A stretch of DNA of 64,000 nt from Sneathiella sp. HT1-7 (GCF_020731145.1 NZ_JAJFZN010000004.1:124001-188000); one strand, 5' to 3'; positions 16,874 through 26,954 are shown, counted from the first letter of the stretch. Numbers and translations: made by a program. Notes: a model not told the origin generated them from the letters alone.

Positions 16874-16889
16874 ATTGAAAATTTTCAAT
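16874..16889. promoter_or_regulatory. perfect 16-base palindrome
   Basis: ATTGAAAATTTTCAAT, complete dyad without spacer, in the rne-amiC intergenic region. Candidate operator; the binding protein is unknown. Confidence 0.45.
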
Positions 16890-16923
16890 GCCTGCAAAAG
16901 CTGTCGATAACGGCGCCGCCCTA

Positions 16924-16939
16924 ACTCATATATATGAGT
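16924..16939. promoter_or_regulatory. perfect 16-base palindrome
   Basis: ACTCATATATATGAGT, a complete dyad beginning 50 bases after the start of the first. The sequence differs from the first palindrome, so two different regulators or an RNA hairpin are possible. Confidence 0.45.
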
Positions 16940-17140
16940 ATGGGACTGACCACAGGAACTCACATCACTATAGTACCTTCAATATGATGGACTTACCAAG
17001 TGAATAATGATGGGGGGATTAAAATTATTATACTATATAAGGCGGCATGCATTGAAAAGAGGGTACGAAGTCGCTAATTTAAGCCGTTCGGCGAATGCAT
17101 AGTCGTCAAAATTGTAGCGTAAAATATATATGATCCGGAT

Positions 17141-18343
17141 ATGGATATGGTCAATCGCTTTTTCCGATATGTTTTTCTGGCCAGCCTGATGGTTGCCGGG
17201 GGGTGTTTGTCGATGCTCGCTAACGCAGCGCCCGCCATCGATGTATCCTCTGCTCGGCTTGGACAGCATACGGACAAGACGCGCTTCGTTCTGGAAATGA
17301 GCGCCGCCCCAAAATATGATGTTTTCCTGCTCGCCGACCCTTATCGGATTGTCATCGACTTACCGGAACTTAACTGGCAAGCGGACGAAAACGCCGGCCG
17401 TAAAAAAGGGCTGGTTGAGAACTATCGTTTCGGTTTGTTCAAGAAAGATACCTCCCGCGTTGTGCTGGATGTCGGCGGACCGGTAAAAATCCTGCGCACA
17501 GTGACCCTGCCGCCATCATCGGGCAAGCCCTATCGCTTCTTTATTGATATTCAGAAAACCGATGAGGCCAGCTTCCAAAAAGAATTGGCCGCGCGCCGTA
17601 ATCAGCAGAAGAGGACCCAGGTCGCGATTGTCGCACCGGAGCCGCCCGTTAAAAGCCGGAAATATACGATCGTCGTTGATGCAGGCCATGGCGGCATCGA
17701 CCCTGGTGCCATCGGCAAGAGCGGTGTCTACGAGAAGAAAATTACTCTTGGTGTCGCCAAACGAATAAATACCATCCTGTCGAAGAACAAAAAGTACAAT
17801 GTCATCATGACCCGAAATGATGACACCTTCCTCAGCCTGCGGGAGCGGGTCTCTGTCGGACGACACGCCGGGGCCGATCTTTTTGTCTCTATCCATGCCG
17901 ATTCGATCAGCCGCCCTGATTTTCGTGGATCAACGGTGTATACTCTCTCCGAAAATGCCTCTGATGACGAAGCGGCGGAACTGGCCAAGAGCGAAAACAA
18001 ATCAGACCTGATTGCTGGTGTGGATATGAGCGTCCAGGACGATACGGTACAGGGCATCCTGATTGATCTCGCACAACGCGAGACCATGAATTTTTCCGTC
18101 AAATTCGCCGAAATGATTATCCCGGAAATATCCAAATCCGGCATGAAAACACGCGGCCGCTCTCACCGCTTCGCAGGATTTCGCGTGCTGAAGGCTCCTG
18201 ACGTTCCCTCTGTCCTTGTGGAACTTGGCTATTTATCGAACCGCGAGGACGAGAAAATTCTAAAATCAGCTACGGGGCAACAACGGCTGGCGCAGGCAAT
18301 TGTCAATGCAATAGACCGATATTTCAAAACCGTTGATCCATAA
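17141..18343 (+). CDS. amiC: N-acetylmuramoyl-L-alanine amidase with AMIN domain
   Basis: 400 residues. A signal peptide (YVFLASLMVAGGCLSMLANAAP) is followed by an AMIN domain (about 30-135, beta-rich, with FVLEMS and RIVIDLPEL) that binds septal murein, and a C-terminal amidase_3 domain (about 172-395). Zinc ligands are visible: His in DAGHGGIDPGA, Glu in YEKKITLG, His in SIHADS. It cleaves the amide bond between MurNAc and the stem peptide during daughter-cell separation. ATGs at 17141 and 17147 are both possible starts. It precedes the PBP1A gene by 111 bases on the same strand, a pairing commonly seen in alphaproteobacteria. Confidence 0.95.
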   Translation: MDMVNRFFRYVFLASLMVAGGCLSMLANAAPAIDVSSARLGQHTDKTRFVLEMSAAPKYDVFLLADPYRIVIDLPELNWQADENAGRKKGLVENYRFGLFKKDTSRVVLDVGGPVKILRTVTLPPSSGKPYRFFIDIQKTDEASFQKELAARRNQQKRTQVAIVAPEPPVKSRKYTIVVDAGHGGIDPGAIGKSGVYEKKITLGVAKRINTILSKNKKYNVIMTRNDDTFLSLRERVSVGRHAGADLFVSIHADSISRPDFRGSTVYTLSENASDDEAAELAKSENKSDLIAGVDMSVQDDTVQGILIDLAQRETMNFSVKFAEMIIPEISKSGMKTRGRSHRFAGFRVLKAPDVPSVLVELGYLSNREDEKILKSATGQQRLAQAIVNAIDRYFKTVDP

Positions 18344-18454
18344 CATTAGAGTTGGCAGGGGCTGGTTTTTCGAAAATTCGTATTTTCTACCTGAAAAAAG
18401 TCTAATCTGCTCTATATTCACAATTTGATTATGTAATTTGAGATTTGTTAGCTT

Positions 18455-20893
18455 ATGAAGCGCTTTGCGAAATTTCTTTTTCTCTGTTTTGCCTTGGTGA
18501 TTTTCTTCGGAGTTATTGCCGTTGGAGCCGTTGGCTATGGCCTTTATCATTTCGGCAAGGGGCTGCCGGAATATGATCAGCTTACCGAGTATGAACCACC
18601 GGTGATGACGCGGGTCCACGCGGCGGACGGAAGCCTGATTGCAGAGTACGCCACGCAGCGACGTCTTTTTGTGCCAATCGAAACTATCCCCGAATTTGTC
18701 AAACAGGCCTTTATTGCAGCGGAAGATCAGAATTATTACGACCATCCGGGCCTGGATTATAAGGGAATTGCCCGCGCGGCTTTCACCAACCTCAAGAATT
18801 TGGGGCAGGGCCGGCGACCAGTCGGTGCCTCCACCATTACGCAGCAGGTGGCGAAAAACATGCTGCTGACGAACGAGGTATCCTACGAACGCAAAGCCAA
18901 AGAAGCCATTCTCGCGCTTCGGATCGACCGCGCACTTACAAAAGATCAGGTGCTGGAGCTATATCTGAATGAAATCTACCTCGGTCATCGCGCCTATGGC
19001 GTGGCGGCGGCGGCCCTCTATTATTTCGACAAACCACTCGATCGCCTGACAATAGCCGAGGCCGCGTATCTCGCGGCGCTGCCCAAGGCGCCCAATAACT
19101 ATAATCCCTTCCGCTACCCAGAACGCGCGGTCCAGCGTCGAAACTATGTCATCGGCCGGCTGCTTGAGGATGAGTATATTACCCAGGAAGAGGCCGATGA
19201 GGCTCTTGCCACGCCACTTCTTGCACGCAAGGGCGGTGATGCCGAGGTGATCCAGGCTGAATGGTTCGTCGAGCAGGTGCGACGCGAACTCTACGATGTA
19301 TATGGCGAGAAGGCGCTCTATGATGGTGGCTTATCCGTCCGAACCACCATGCTGACATCGATGCAGCAGGTTGGTGAGCGTATCCTGCGCGAGGGTCTGC
19401 GCGCCTATGACCGTCGACATGGATGGCGCGGACCGCTTTCCACGATTGAAGTCGGCGAGGACTGGACCGTGAAAATGATCAAGTTCCCCCGTCCGAAAGG
19501 CCTTGGGGACTGGCATATGACGGTCGTGCTGGAACTGGACGACGAGGCGGCAACCATTGGCTTTCCTGACACATCAAAAGGCCGCATCCTGCTTGAAGAT
19601 ATGACTTGGGCGCGGCAATATATCGAGGTGGATAAAAAAGGCCCGGGAATTAAAAAGCCGTCCGATGTCCTGAAAGTCGGCGATGTCATCGCGGTCTCCC
19701 CCAAGGAGGGAGCAAAGGCAACGGAAAAGCTTTTCAGCCTGGAACAGATCCCGAAGGTCTCTGGCGGTCTTGTCGCGATGGATCCGCACACGGGCCGTGT
19801 CTATGCCATTGTTGGCGGCTGGAGCCCGGATTCTTCCGAATTTAACCGCGCCGTTCAGGCATATCGTCAACCTGGATCTGCCTTCAAGCCCTTCGTCTAT
19901 GCCGCCGCGCTCGACAACGGCTTTACACCCGCTGACAAGGTAATGGATGGCCCGTTCGTGCTCACACAGCCGAATGGGGATCGCTGGAAGCCTTCGAACT
20001 ATACGAACCGCTTTTACGGGCCAAGCACGCTCCGCCTCGGGGTGGAAAAATCACGAAACCTGATGACGGTACGGCTTGCCCGTGCCATCGGGATGGAGCC
20101 GATTGTCGATTATGCGCATCGCTTCGGTATTACCGATAACCTGATGCCAACGCTTTCCATGGCCCTCGGTGCAGGGGAGACAACGCTTCTTAAGCTGACA
20201 ACGGCCTATGCGGAACTGGTGAACGGCGGCAAGAGAATTACACCAACCTTGATCGATCGTATTCAGGACCGTCGCGGCAAGACCATCTATCGCCATGACG
20301 AACGCCCGTGCGAAAGCTGCAATGTTGAAGCCTGGGACAATCAAGATGAACCCGAGCTTCCAGATAACAGGGAACAAATATTGCCGGCGACGACTGCCTA
20401 TCAGGTTGTCTCCATGCTTGAAGGCGTCGTCACCCGGGGAACAGGGATACGGATCAAGGCAATCGGAAAGCCACTGGGCGGCAAAACCGGCACGACCAAT
20501 GAAAGTCAGGATACCTGGTTTATGGGTTTCTCACCCGATCTTGCTGTTGGTGTCTATGTCGGCTTCGATACACCGGAGAGCCTTGGCAAGAAGGAAACAG
20601 GTTCCTCCGTTGCTGTGCCAATCTTTCGCGATTTCATGGCCGAAGTCCTAAAAGACAAGCCCGCAACACCCTTCCGCGTGCCAGAGGGCATCCGCCTTGT
20701 CCGGATCAATGGACAGACCGGGGAGCCCGCGAAGCGGGGCGACAAGAATGTCATTCTGGAAGCGTTTAAAACCACGACGAGCACCCTGACCAGCAACGGC
20801 GTCCTCGATGGGTCCGAAACCGGAAATTCCCCCGTTATTAGCGGGACGATCCCGGAAAAGGCTGTTCGCTCCGGCACAGGCGGGCTTTACTGA
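18455..20893 (+). CDS. mrcA: penicillin-binding protein 1A, bifunctional
   Basis: 812 residues. An N-terminal membrane anchor (FLCFALVIFFGVIAVGAVGYG) is followed by a glycosyltransferase-51 domain with the catalytic Glu in AAEDQNYYDHPG and the QQVAKNM and LNEIYLG motifs. The transpeptidase domain carries all three penicillin-binding motifs: SAFK (about residue 475), SRN, and KTGT (about 676). An OB-like insert (about 300-420) separates the two. It polymerises and cross-links peptidoglycan in the periplasm. It follows the amidase gene and precedes prfB by 52 bases, so some readthrough to prfB is plausible. Confidence 0.96.
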   Translation: MKRFAKFLFLCFALVIFFGVIAVGAVGYGLYHFGKGLPEYDQLTEYEPPVMTRVHAADGSLIAEYATQRRLFVPIETIPEFVKQAFIAAEDQNYYDHPGLDYKGIARAAFTNLKNLGQGRRPVGASTITQQVAKNMLLTNEVSYERKAKEAILALRIDRALTKDQVLELYLNEIYLGHRAYGVAAAALYYFDKPLDRLTIAEAAYLAALPKAPNNYNPFRYPERAVQRRNYVIGRLLEDEYITQEEADEALATPLLARKGGDAEVIQAEWFVEQVRRELYDVYGEKALYDGGLSVRTTMLTSMQQVGERILREGLRAYDRRHGWRGPLSTIEVGEDWTVKMIKFPRPKGLGDWHMTVVLELDDEAATIGFPDTSKGRILLEDMTWARQYIEVDKKGPGIKKPSDVLKVGDVIAVSPKEGAKATEKLFSLEQIPKVSGGLVAMDPHTGRVYAIVGGWSPDSSEFNRAVQAYRQPGSAFKPFVYAAALDNGFTPADKVMDGPFVLTQPNGDRWKPSNYTNRFYGPSTLRLGVEKSRNLMTVRLARAIGMEPIVDYAHRFGITDNLMPTLSMALGAGETTLLKLTTAYAELVNGGKRITPTLIDRIQDRRGKTIYRHDERPCESCNVEAWDNQDEPELPDNREQILPATTAYQVVSMLEGVVTRGTGIRIKAIGKPLGGKTGTTNESQDTWFMGFSPDLAVGVYVGFDTPESLGKKETGSSVAVPIFRDFMAEVLKDKPATPFRVPEGIRLVRINGQTGEPAKRGDKNVILEAFKTTTSTLTSNGVLDGSETGNSPVISGTIPEKAVRSGTGGLY

Positions 20894-20945
20894 TCAGAAA
20901 TTTCGGATTACCTTCCGCCAGAATTTTACGTTGTTGGAGTGAAGA

Positions 20946-22062
20946 ATGCGTGCAGAACACCAGTCGCTAGTCGATGAAATCAAGCAGGGCATGGACCTGC
21001 TGAGGAGGTATCTTTGACTGGGAAAATGCAACCCGCCGACTGGATGAGTTGAACGCGCTCGTCGAAGATCCCGATCTTTGGAACGACGCCACCAAGGCAC
21101 AGGCCCTGATGCGCGAAAGAACCTCTCTTGAAGGGGCGCTCAACGCTTATAACCGCGTCAGTCAGGAACTGGACGATAACTGCGAACTCATCGCCCTCGC
21201 CGAGGAAGAAGAGGACGAAGAGACCGTTCTGGAAGCAGAAGAGGGGCTTAAATCCCTGCTGACCGAAGTCAACCGGCGGCGTCTGGAAAGTATGCTGTCG
21301 GGCGAAGTAGATGCCAATGATTGCTATGTGGAAGTTCATTCTGGCGCCGGCGGCACCGAATCGCAGGATTGGACACAGATGGTCCTCCGGATGTATATGC
21401 GTTGGGCCGATCAGCATGGCTACAAGGTCAAAATACTGGAAGAAAGTGCCGGGGAAGAAGCGGGCATTAAATCTGTCACGATTGAGATTTCGGGCGAGAA
21501 TGCCTATGGCTGGCTCAAGACAGAGAGTGGCGTTCATCGGCTGGTTCGGATATCGCCTTTTGATTCCAATGCACGTCGCCATACAAGCTTCTGCTCCGTC
21601 GGGGTTTATCCCGTGATCGATGACAATATTGACGTTGAGATCGATGAAAAAGACCTCCGCATTGATACCTACCGCGCCTCTGGTGCCGGTGGACAGCATG
21701 TGAACCGGACAGAATCCGCAATCCGCATCACCCATATCCCCACGAATGTTGTCGTACAGTGCCAGAACGACCGATCCCAGCATAAAAACCGCGCAGAGGC
21801 GATGAAAATGCTAAAATCCCGCCTCTATGAGTTGGAACTGCAAAAACGTGAAGCAGCCGCGCAGGAAACGCGGGACGGCCAGACGGATATTGGCTGGGGG
21901 CACCAGATTCGCTCCTACGTGCTGCATCCCTACCAGATGGTAAAGGACCTGCGTACCGGAGTGGAGAAGGGCAATGCCCAGGGTGTATTAGATGGCGATC
22001 TTGATGATTATCTCGCGGCAGCACTCGCCCAGAAGGTCGGCGGGGAAGAAGACGCCGCCTGA
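20946..22062 (+). CDS. prfB: peptide chain release factor 2, programmed +1 frameshift
   Basis: RF2 recognises UGA and UAA and triggers peptide release. Translation starts at the ATG at 20946, reads 23 codons to an in-frame TGA at 21015-21017, and must shift +1 to continue with GAC (21016-21018). The full product is about 371 residues. After the shift the RF2 features are complete: the SPF stop-codon anticodon in [11 protein letters not shown] and the catalytic GGQ in [10 protein letters not shown]. The shift makes RF2 synthesis dependent on RF2 shortage. The stop codon abuts the stop of the convergent hydrolase gene. Confidence 0.97.
21003..21018 (+). promoter_or_regulatory. prfB programmed frameshift site
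   Basis: AGGAGG (21003-21008), three bases, then CTT TGA C. This is the canonical internal Shine-Dalgarno plus slippery CUU followed by UGA that drives +1 frameshifting in bacterial prfB. Confidence 0.97.
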
Positions 22063-23088
22063 TCAGTCTTGGTTAAAGACGTGACGAAGTGCGTCCGCTG
22101 CTTGGTGGACGGCTTTGTCGGCCTGCGGCAATAGCGCCGTCATCGACATAAACCCATGCACCATACTCGGAAAACGTACCGTGCCGACAGCAACTCCAGC
22201 CCCTTGCAACGCCTTACCATAGCTTTCCGCTTCATCACGGAGTGGATCAAATCCTGCGGTAATGATAAGCGCCGGAGGAAGGCCGGTGAGGTCTGAATTT
22301 AAAATAGGAGATGCACGGAAATCACCGCGTTCTGACGCATTATTCAGATACATGTCGCGATAATCACGGATGCGGTCGTAGGTTAGGAAATACCCTTCCT
22401 CGAACAGTTGATAGCTTGTCGCAGAGAGATGCGCATCCAATGTTGGGTAAAGCAACATCTGGAATACCGGCTGAGCATCACCTTTGGATTTCGCTTGCTG
22501 CGCCACTGCGGCCGCAAGACATCCACCCGAACTATCGCCGCCAACGGCAACATTTGAAGGATCGAGGCCAAGGCTCGCACCTTGTTCAACGGCCCAGTTA
22601 AAGGCATTTATGGCATCATCGATAGCAGCAGGAAATTTATGTTCCGGAGCAAGACGATACTCAACGGAAAGAACCGCAAAGCCGCCATATTTTGCGAGAC
22701 GAGCACATAGACCATCATGGCTATTCAGCGAACCGCGAATATAGCCGCCGCCATGATAATAAACCAGAACAGGAAGGGAAGGGTTATTGTCGGGCTTATA
22801 GAGCCGAGCCGGGAGTGCGCCGAAATCCGTCGGGATTTCAATATTTTGCACGGACTTTAGCTTTGGCCGTTTTCCCGCCAGAGCACCCGCCAACCGCTCC
22901 ATATTGGCGCGGGTCGTCTCAACCGGAGTTTCCCGGACTGGCGTCGCCGTCTTCCAATCTATATCGCAAAGAAGACGTGCCTTGCTATTAAGCGTCTGGC
23001 CATCAATGACGACCGGCTTCAAACCATAACAGAGACTGAAAAAAGAATCAGGGAGAAGCGCGATAAGGGCAAGAAGCAATCGTTCCAT
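22063..23088 (-). CDS. alpha/beta hydrolase of the hormone-sensitive-lipase family
   Basis: About 341 residues from the ATG at 23088; a GTG at 23109 would add seven. HSL-family esterase motifs are clear: the oxyanion-hole HGGG in VYYHGGGYIRG, the nucleophile GDSSGG, the acid in FDPLRDE and the histidine in MVHGFMSM. The N-terminus has one hydrophobic helix (LLLALIALLPDSFFSLCYG), which may anchor it to the membrane or form a cap. The substrate is likely a small acyl ester and cannot be named. It lies downstream of grxD on the same strand with a 41-base gap, and its stop directly abuts the prfB stop. Confidence 0.9.
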   Translation of the reverse strand: MERLLLALIALLPDSFFSLCYGLKPVVIDGQTLNSKARLLCDIDWKTATPVRETPVETTRANMERLAGALAGKRPKLKSVQNIEIPTDFGALPARLYKPDNNPSLPVLVYYHGGGYIRGSLNSHDGLCARLAKYGGFAVLSVEYRLAPEHKFPAAIDDAINAFNWAVEQGASLGLDPSNVAVGGDSSGGCLAAAVAQQAKSKGDAQPVFQMLLYPTLDAHLSATSYQLFEEGYFLTYDRIRDYRDMYLNNASERGDFRASPILNSDLTGLPPALIITAGFDPLRDEAESYGKALQGAGVAVGTVRFPSMVHGFMSMTALLPQADKAVHQAADALRHVFNQD

Positions 23089-23129
23089 CTTATCGGCTCT
23101 ATATCTCACGGATCACGAAGCGGCGGTGA

Positions 23130-23468
23130 TTATGCCGATGCGCGGGCGACCTGTTTCTGTTCAAAAATTTCCTGTAATTCGCCGGTTTCGAACATTTCAC
23201 GCATGATGTCACACCCACCAACAAATTCGCCTTTGACGTAAAGCTGCGGGATCGTTGGCCACTGGCTGAATTCCTTGATGCCTTCGCGCACACCCGGATC
23301 ACTCAACACATCGACACCTTTGAATTTCACATCCAGATGCGACAGGATTTGTACGGCCGTCGCCGAGAATCCGCACTGCGGAAAAATGGCGGAGCCCTTC
23401 ATAAAAAGCACTACGTCGTTGCCAGAAACTTCCTGGGAAATTCGATCTTTTGTTACTTGATCAAGCAT
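23130..23468 (-). CDS. grxD: monothiol glutaredoxin, Grx4 type
   Basis: 112 residues. The monothiol active site CGFS is seen in [10 protein letters not shown], and [19 protein letters not shown] gives the TIPQ cis-proline loop and glutathione-binding GGCD. Such proteins carry [2Fe-2S] clusters, usually in a heterodimer with BolA, and serve iron-sulfur trafficking and iron sensing. The gene follows bolA at 26 bases on the same strand, a strong functional pairing, within the purQL-bolA-grxD string common in alphaproteobacteria. Confidence 0.96.
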   Translation of the reverse strand: MLDQVTKDRISQEVSGNDVVLFMKGSAIFPQCGFSATAVQILSHLDVKFKGVDVLSDPGVREGIKEFSQWPTIPQLYVKGEFVGGCDIMREMFETGELQEIFEQKQVARASA

Positions 23469-23494
23469 TTATCGATCCTTCTTAATGTTAATTC

Positions 23495-23737
23495 TTACGA
23501 TTGTCCATCCGGCACGGAGGTCTGAAGGGCGAGGGCATGGAGAGCCTCTCCCATATTCCCTTGCAGCGCCTCATAAACCATTTGATGCTGACGAACACGC
23601 GGCAGCCCGGCAAAGCTGGCGGAGGTTACCATGGCGGCGTAATGATCACCGTCTCCGCGCAAATCAGTGATCTGCACTACAGCATCGGGGATGCCTTCCT
23701 TGATAAGCCGTTCAATTTCACTCGCATCCATTGCCAT
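23495..23737 (-). CDS. bolA: BolA-family protein
   Basis: 80 residues from the ATG at 23737; an ATG two codons in is possible. The BolA fold is recognisable from the N-terminal helix SEIERLIKEGIPDAVVQITD, the central GDGDHYAAMV, and the C-terminal RVRQHQMVYEALQG helix with its conserved His. BolA-like proteins bind a [2Fe-2S] cluster together with a CGFS glutaredoxin, here encoded next door. It is separated from purL by only 12 bases and is likely part of the same transcript. Confidence 0.95.
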   Translation of the reverse strand: MAMDASEIERLIKEGIPDAVVQITDLRGDGDHYAAMVTSASFAGLPRVRQHQMVYEALQGNMGEALHALALQTSVPDGQS

Positions 23738-23749
23738 GGATCAAAACTC

Positions 23750-25951
23750 CTATTCACTACCCGGACGGGACATAAGGTCCGGCAGCCAATTTGCATGTAC
23801 ATTTTTCAGCCTACTCACGGATATGGTGAGGACGCCGTCTATTTTCAAATCAGTATGACCGATCGTTCCAATTATGTGTAGGGGAATATCTTCAGCAAGC
23901 GCAAATCCCCGCACCATCTCCACATTATCGGGCTTCACTGTAATCACGTAGCAAGCCTGATTTTCCGCAAAGAGAGCGGCATGGGACGGCAACGCAGTAT
24001 CCAACAGGATTTCCGCGCCGACATTCCCGGCAATCGCCATTTCGGCAAGCGCGACGCCAAGGCCACCATCGGAAATATCATGGGCCGCTGTGATAAGACC
24101 CTTTTCAATCATCTCCCGAAGGTAATCGCCATGTTTGCGCTCTTTTTCAAGATCGACAGTTGGCGGCGCGCCATCTTCGCGCCCTTCAATCTCGCGGAGA
24201 TATATTGTTTGCCCTAACTCGCCCGTTAAATCACCGAGCAGCATCACTACATCTCCCTCAGACTTGAAGGCGAGGGTAGTCATTTTAGAATAATCAGCAA
24301 GCAACCCGACACCGCCAATTGCCGGTGTGGGATAGATGCCTGTGCCATTGGTCTCGTTATAGAGGGAGACATTCCCGGAAATCACCGGATAATCGAGGGC
24401 AGTACAGGCGCGGCGCATCCCATTGATACAGCCGACAAACTGCCCCATGATCTCAGGCCGCTGCGGATTTCCGAAATTCATGCAGTCGGTAATAGCGAGC
24501 GGTTTACCGCCGGTTGCGGTGATATTGCGCCATGTCTCGGCCACGGCCTGCGCGCCCCCCATTTCCGGATCGGCGTAGCAATAACGCGGTGTACAATCCG
24601 TTGTTATCGCAAGCGCTTTTTTAGTGCCATGCACACGGACGACCGCCGCATCACCGCCCGGCCGCTGAATCGTATCGCCCATGACCATATGGTCATACTG
24701 CTCCCATATCCATTTGCGACTCGCAATTTCGGAAGACCCCATAAGTTTCAGAAGTACGTCGCCCAGATCATTCGGTTCCGGCACATCCTCTCCTTTGAGG
24801 ATTGTCGGCGGCGGAGTCTTTATCCAGGGACGATCATATTCCGGCGCGGCATCCGCAAGTGGCGCGACGGGAAGGTCCGCAGCAATCTCACCATTCATGG
24901 TGAGGACCATCCGTCCCGTATCAGTCACCTTACCGATGACGGAGAAATCCAGCTCCCATTTCTCAAAAATCTTGCGCGCTTCTTCTTCGCGGCCCGGTTT
25001 CAGGACCATCAGCATCCGTTCCTGACTTTCGGAGAGCATAATTTCATAGGGCGTCATGCCTTCTTCGCGCATCGGTACGTGATCGAGGTTAAGCTCAATT
25101 CCGACGCCACCCTTGTCCGCCATCTCAAACGATGACGAGGTGAGGCCCGCCGCGCCCATATCCTGAATGGCAACAATCGCATCGGTCGCCATCAGTTCAA
25201 GGCAGGCTTCGAGCAGGAGTTTCTCCGTGAACGGATCGCCAACCTGAACCGTGGGGCGTTTTTCCTCGCTGTCGTCATCAAACTCCGCCGACGCCATGGT
25301 CGCCCCGTGGATACCATCGCGCCCAGTTTTTGACCCGACATAGACCACCGGATTACCAATACCGGCAGCAGCGGAATAAAAAATGTTATCCGTATCCGCA
25401 AGGCCCACCGTCATGGCATTGACAAGAATATTCCCGTCATAGGAAGCGTGAAAATTAGTCTCGCCACCAACTGTCGGGACACCCATGCAGTTGCCATAGC
25501 CTGCGATGCCCGCGACCACACCAGAGACGAGATGTCCGGTCTTTGGATGATCCGGACGCCCGAAGCGAAGCGCATTCATATTGGCAATAGGCCGTGCGCC
25601 CATGGTGAAGACGTCACGCATAATGCCGCCAACGCCGGTCGCCGCGCCCTGATAGGGTTCGATAAAGGAGGGGTGGTTATGGCTCTCCATCTTGAAGATA
25701 GCGGCCTGCCCATCACCGATGTCGATAACGCCCGCATTCTCGCCGGGACCGCAAATCACCCATGGCGCTTCTGTGGGAAGAGTTTTCAGCCATTTTTTGG
25801 ACGATTTATAGGAGCAATGCTCACTCCACATCACGGAGAATATACCAAGTTCCGTGAGGTTCGGCGTCCGACCAAGAATTGAGAGGACGTCCGCATATTC
25901 ATCTTCAGTCAGGCCATGCTCGGCAACGATGTCTTTGGTGATTTCAGTCAT
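23750..25951 (-). CDS. purL: phosphoribosylformylglycinamidine synthase, large subunit (short form)
   Basis: 733 residues, the short PurL that needs separate PurQ and PurS, both of which precede it. It forms FGAM from FGAR, glutamine-derived ammonia and ATP in de novo purine synthesis. Seen motifs: [15 protein letters not shown], the phosphate/Mg loop [41 protein letters not shown] and the second-half [17 protein letters not shown]. It lies four bases after purQ and probably depends on translational coupling. Confidence 0.97.
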   Translation of the reverse strand: MTEITKDIVAEHGLTEDEYADVLSILGRTPNLTELGIFSVMWSEHCSYKSSKKWLKTLPTEAPWVICGPGENAGVIDIGDGQAAIFKMESHNHPSFIEPYQGAATGVGGIMRDVFTMGARPIANMNALRFGRPDHPKTGHLVSGVVAGIAGYGNCMGVPTVGGETNFHASYDGNILVNAMTVGLADTDNIFYSAAAGIGNPVVYVGSKTGRDGIHGATMASAEFDDDSEEKRPTVQVGDPFTEKLLLEACLELMATDAIVAIQDMGAAGLTSSSFEMADKGGVGIELNLDHVPMREEGMTPYEIMLSESQERMLMVLKPGREEEARKIFEKWELDFSVIGKVTDTGRMVLTMNGEIAADLPVAPLADAAPEYDRPWIKTPPPTILKGEDVPEPNDLGDVLLKLMGSSEIASRKWIWEQYDHMVMGDTIQRPGGDAAVVRVHGTKKALAITTDCTPRYCYADPEMGGAQAVAETWRNITATGGKPLAITDCMNFGNPQRPEIMGQFVGCINGMRRACTALDYPVISGNVSLYNETNGTGIYPTPAIGGVGLLADYSKMTTLAFKSEGDVVMLLGDLTGELGQTIYLREIEGREDGAPPTVDLEKERKHGDYLREMIEKGLITAAHDISDGGLGVALAEMAIAGNVGAEILLDTALPSHAALFAENQACYVITVKPDNVEMVRGFALAEDIPLHIIGTIGHTDLKIDGVLTISVSRLKNVHANWLPDLMSRPGSE

Positions 25952-25955
25952 ATTT

Positions 25956-26645
25956 TCAAACGATAGAATTTACAAGATGATCGAAAAAGCGTTTACCGTC
26001 AGTCCCGCCAAGCTCATCAGAGATCAGCCGTTCCGGATGCGGCATCAGGCCCAGTACATTGCCCACTTTGTTATAGATACCGGCGATATTATTCCTGGAC
26101 CCGTTGGGGTTGGCCTCATCAGTCTGTTCCCCGTCTGGCGTGACATAGCGAAAGGCAACCTGGCCTTCTGCCTCCAACTCATTGAGCTTGTCATCATCCG
26201 CGTAAAAATTGCCGTCATGATGAGCGACGGGGAAGCGAACGACTTCACCCTGCTCAAACCCGCCGACAAAGCGTTCATTCTGTGAGGTGATCAGCAAATC
26301 AACATCGCGGCAAACAAACTTTTGCCCTGCATTCCGCAGAAGCGCACCCGGCAGCATGCCAGTTTCCGTTGCTATCTGAAAACCGTTACAAATTGCCAGA
26401 ACAGGCGTGCCAGATTCGGCTTTCTTCACAACTTCGCGCATGATGGGGGAATTCGCGGCCATCGCCCCTGCGCGGAGATAGTCTCCGTAGGAAAATCCAC
26501 CGGGAATCGCGATCAAGTCCGTATCGGGCAACTCGCTATCACCATGCCAGACCATATCCGGCTCCCGGCCCATGGAATGGGTGAGGGCAACTTTCAGGTC
26601 ACGATCACAATTTGAGGCGGGAAATACAATAACAGCGGCCTTCAT
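25956..26645 (-). CDS. purQ: phosphoribosylformylglycinamidine synthase, glutaminase subunit
   Basis: 229 residues. Class I glutamine amidotransferase that supplies ammonia to PurL. The catalytic cysteine is in VLAICNGFQ and the His-Glu pair in LMPHPERL. The N-terminal [10 protein letters not shown] and the [14 protein letters not shown] oxyanion segment are typical. It stands between purS (21 bases upstream) and purL (4 bases downstream). Confidence 0.97.
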   Translation of the reverse strand: MKAAVIVFPASNCDRDLKVALTHSMGREPDMVWHGDSELPDTDLIAIPGGFSYGDYLRAGAMAANSPIMREVVKKAESGTPVLAICNGFQIATETGMLPGALLRNAGQKFVCRDVDLLITSQNERFVGGFEQGEVVRFPVAHHDGNFYADDDKLNELEAEGQVAFRYVTPDGEQTDEANPNGSRNNIAGIYNKVGNVLGLMPHPERLISDELGGTDGKRFFDHLVNSIV

Positions 26646-26666
26646 TGTCCAAAACTCCCTGTCCGG

Positions 26667-26909
26667 TCAATCCAGCATTTCAATGGTATAGTTCTCGATC
26701 ACGGTGTTGGCGAGAAGTTGTTGGCACATTTTTTCCACTTCCGCCTCTGCTGCGTCGCGATCCATATCGGCGAGATCCAGATCAATCGTCTTGCCCTGAC
26801 GGACATCCACAACACTCTTGAAGCCAAGCCCCTGCAGGGAATGGGAAATCGCTTTCCCTTGCGGATCAAGAACCCCGTTTTTCAAGGAAATATAGACACG
26901 TGCTTTCAT
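26667..26909 (-). CDS. purS: phosphoribosylformylglycinamidine synthase, PurS subunit
   Basis: 80 residues, standard PurS size. It bridges PurL and PurQ in the FGAM synthase complex. VYISLKNGVLDPQGKAI and GFKSVVDVRQGK are family signatures. The gene follows the intrinsic terminator after purC, so purS-purQ-purL expression may be lower than, or independent of, purC. Confidence 0.96.
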   Translation of the reverse strand: MKARVYISLKNGVLDPQGKAISHSLQGLGFKSVVDVRQGKTIDLDLADMDRDAAEAEVEKMCQQLLANTVIENYTIEMLD

Positions 26910-26927
26910 CTGGTCCTCTTAAGGTTT

Positions 26928-26954
26928 AAAAAAAGGCGCTAAATATGCGCCTTT
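26928..26954 (-). terminator. intrinsic terminator between purC and purS
   Basis: On the minus strand AAAGGCGC pairs with GCGCCTTT around a 7-base loop and runs into seven Ts. The 5' arm starts in the purC stop codon. This is as strong by eye as any terminator in the window, although purS, purQ and purL follow on the same strand. Confidence 0.85.

Larger units (their letters stand above)
16645..17140. other. 496-base non-coding region between rne and amiC
   Basis: No convincing coding frame is seen on either strand. The region must hold divergent promoters for rne and amiC and the rne leader. It contains two perfect 16-base palindromes (16874-16889 and 16924-16939), a smaller one (AAAACGTTTT, 16732-16741), and becomes AT-rich near amiC. 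A long rne leader would fit with autoregulation known for RNase E in enterobacteria, but no known leader structure is recognised here. Confidence 0.6.

Noticed and set aside
20946-22062. prfB as a frameshifted pseudogene
   Set aside because: The break is the standard programmed frameshift site and the rest of RF2 is intact.
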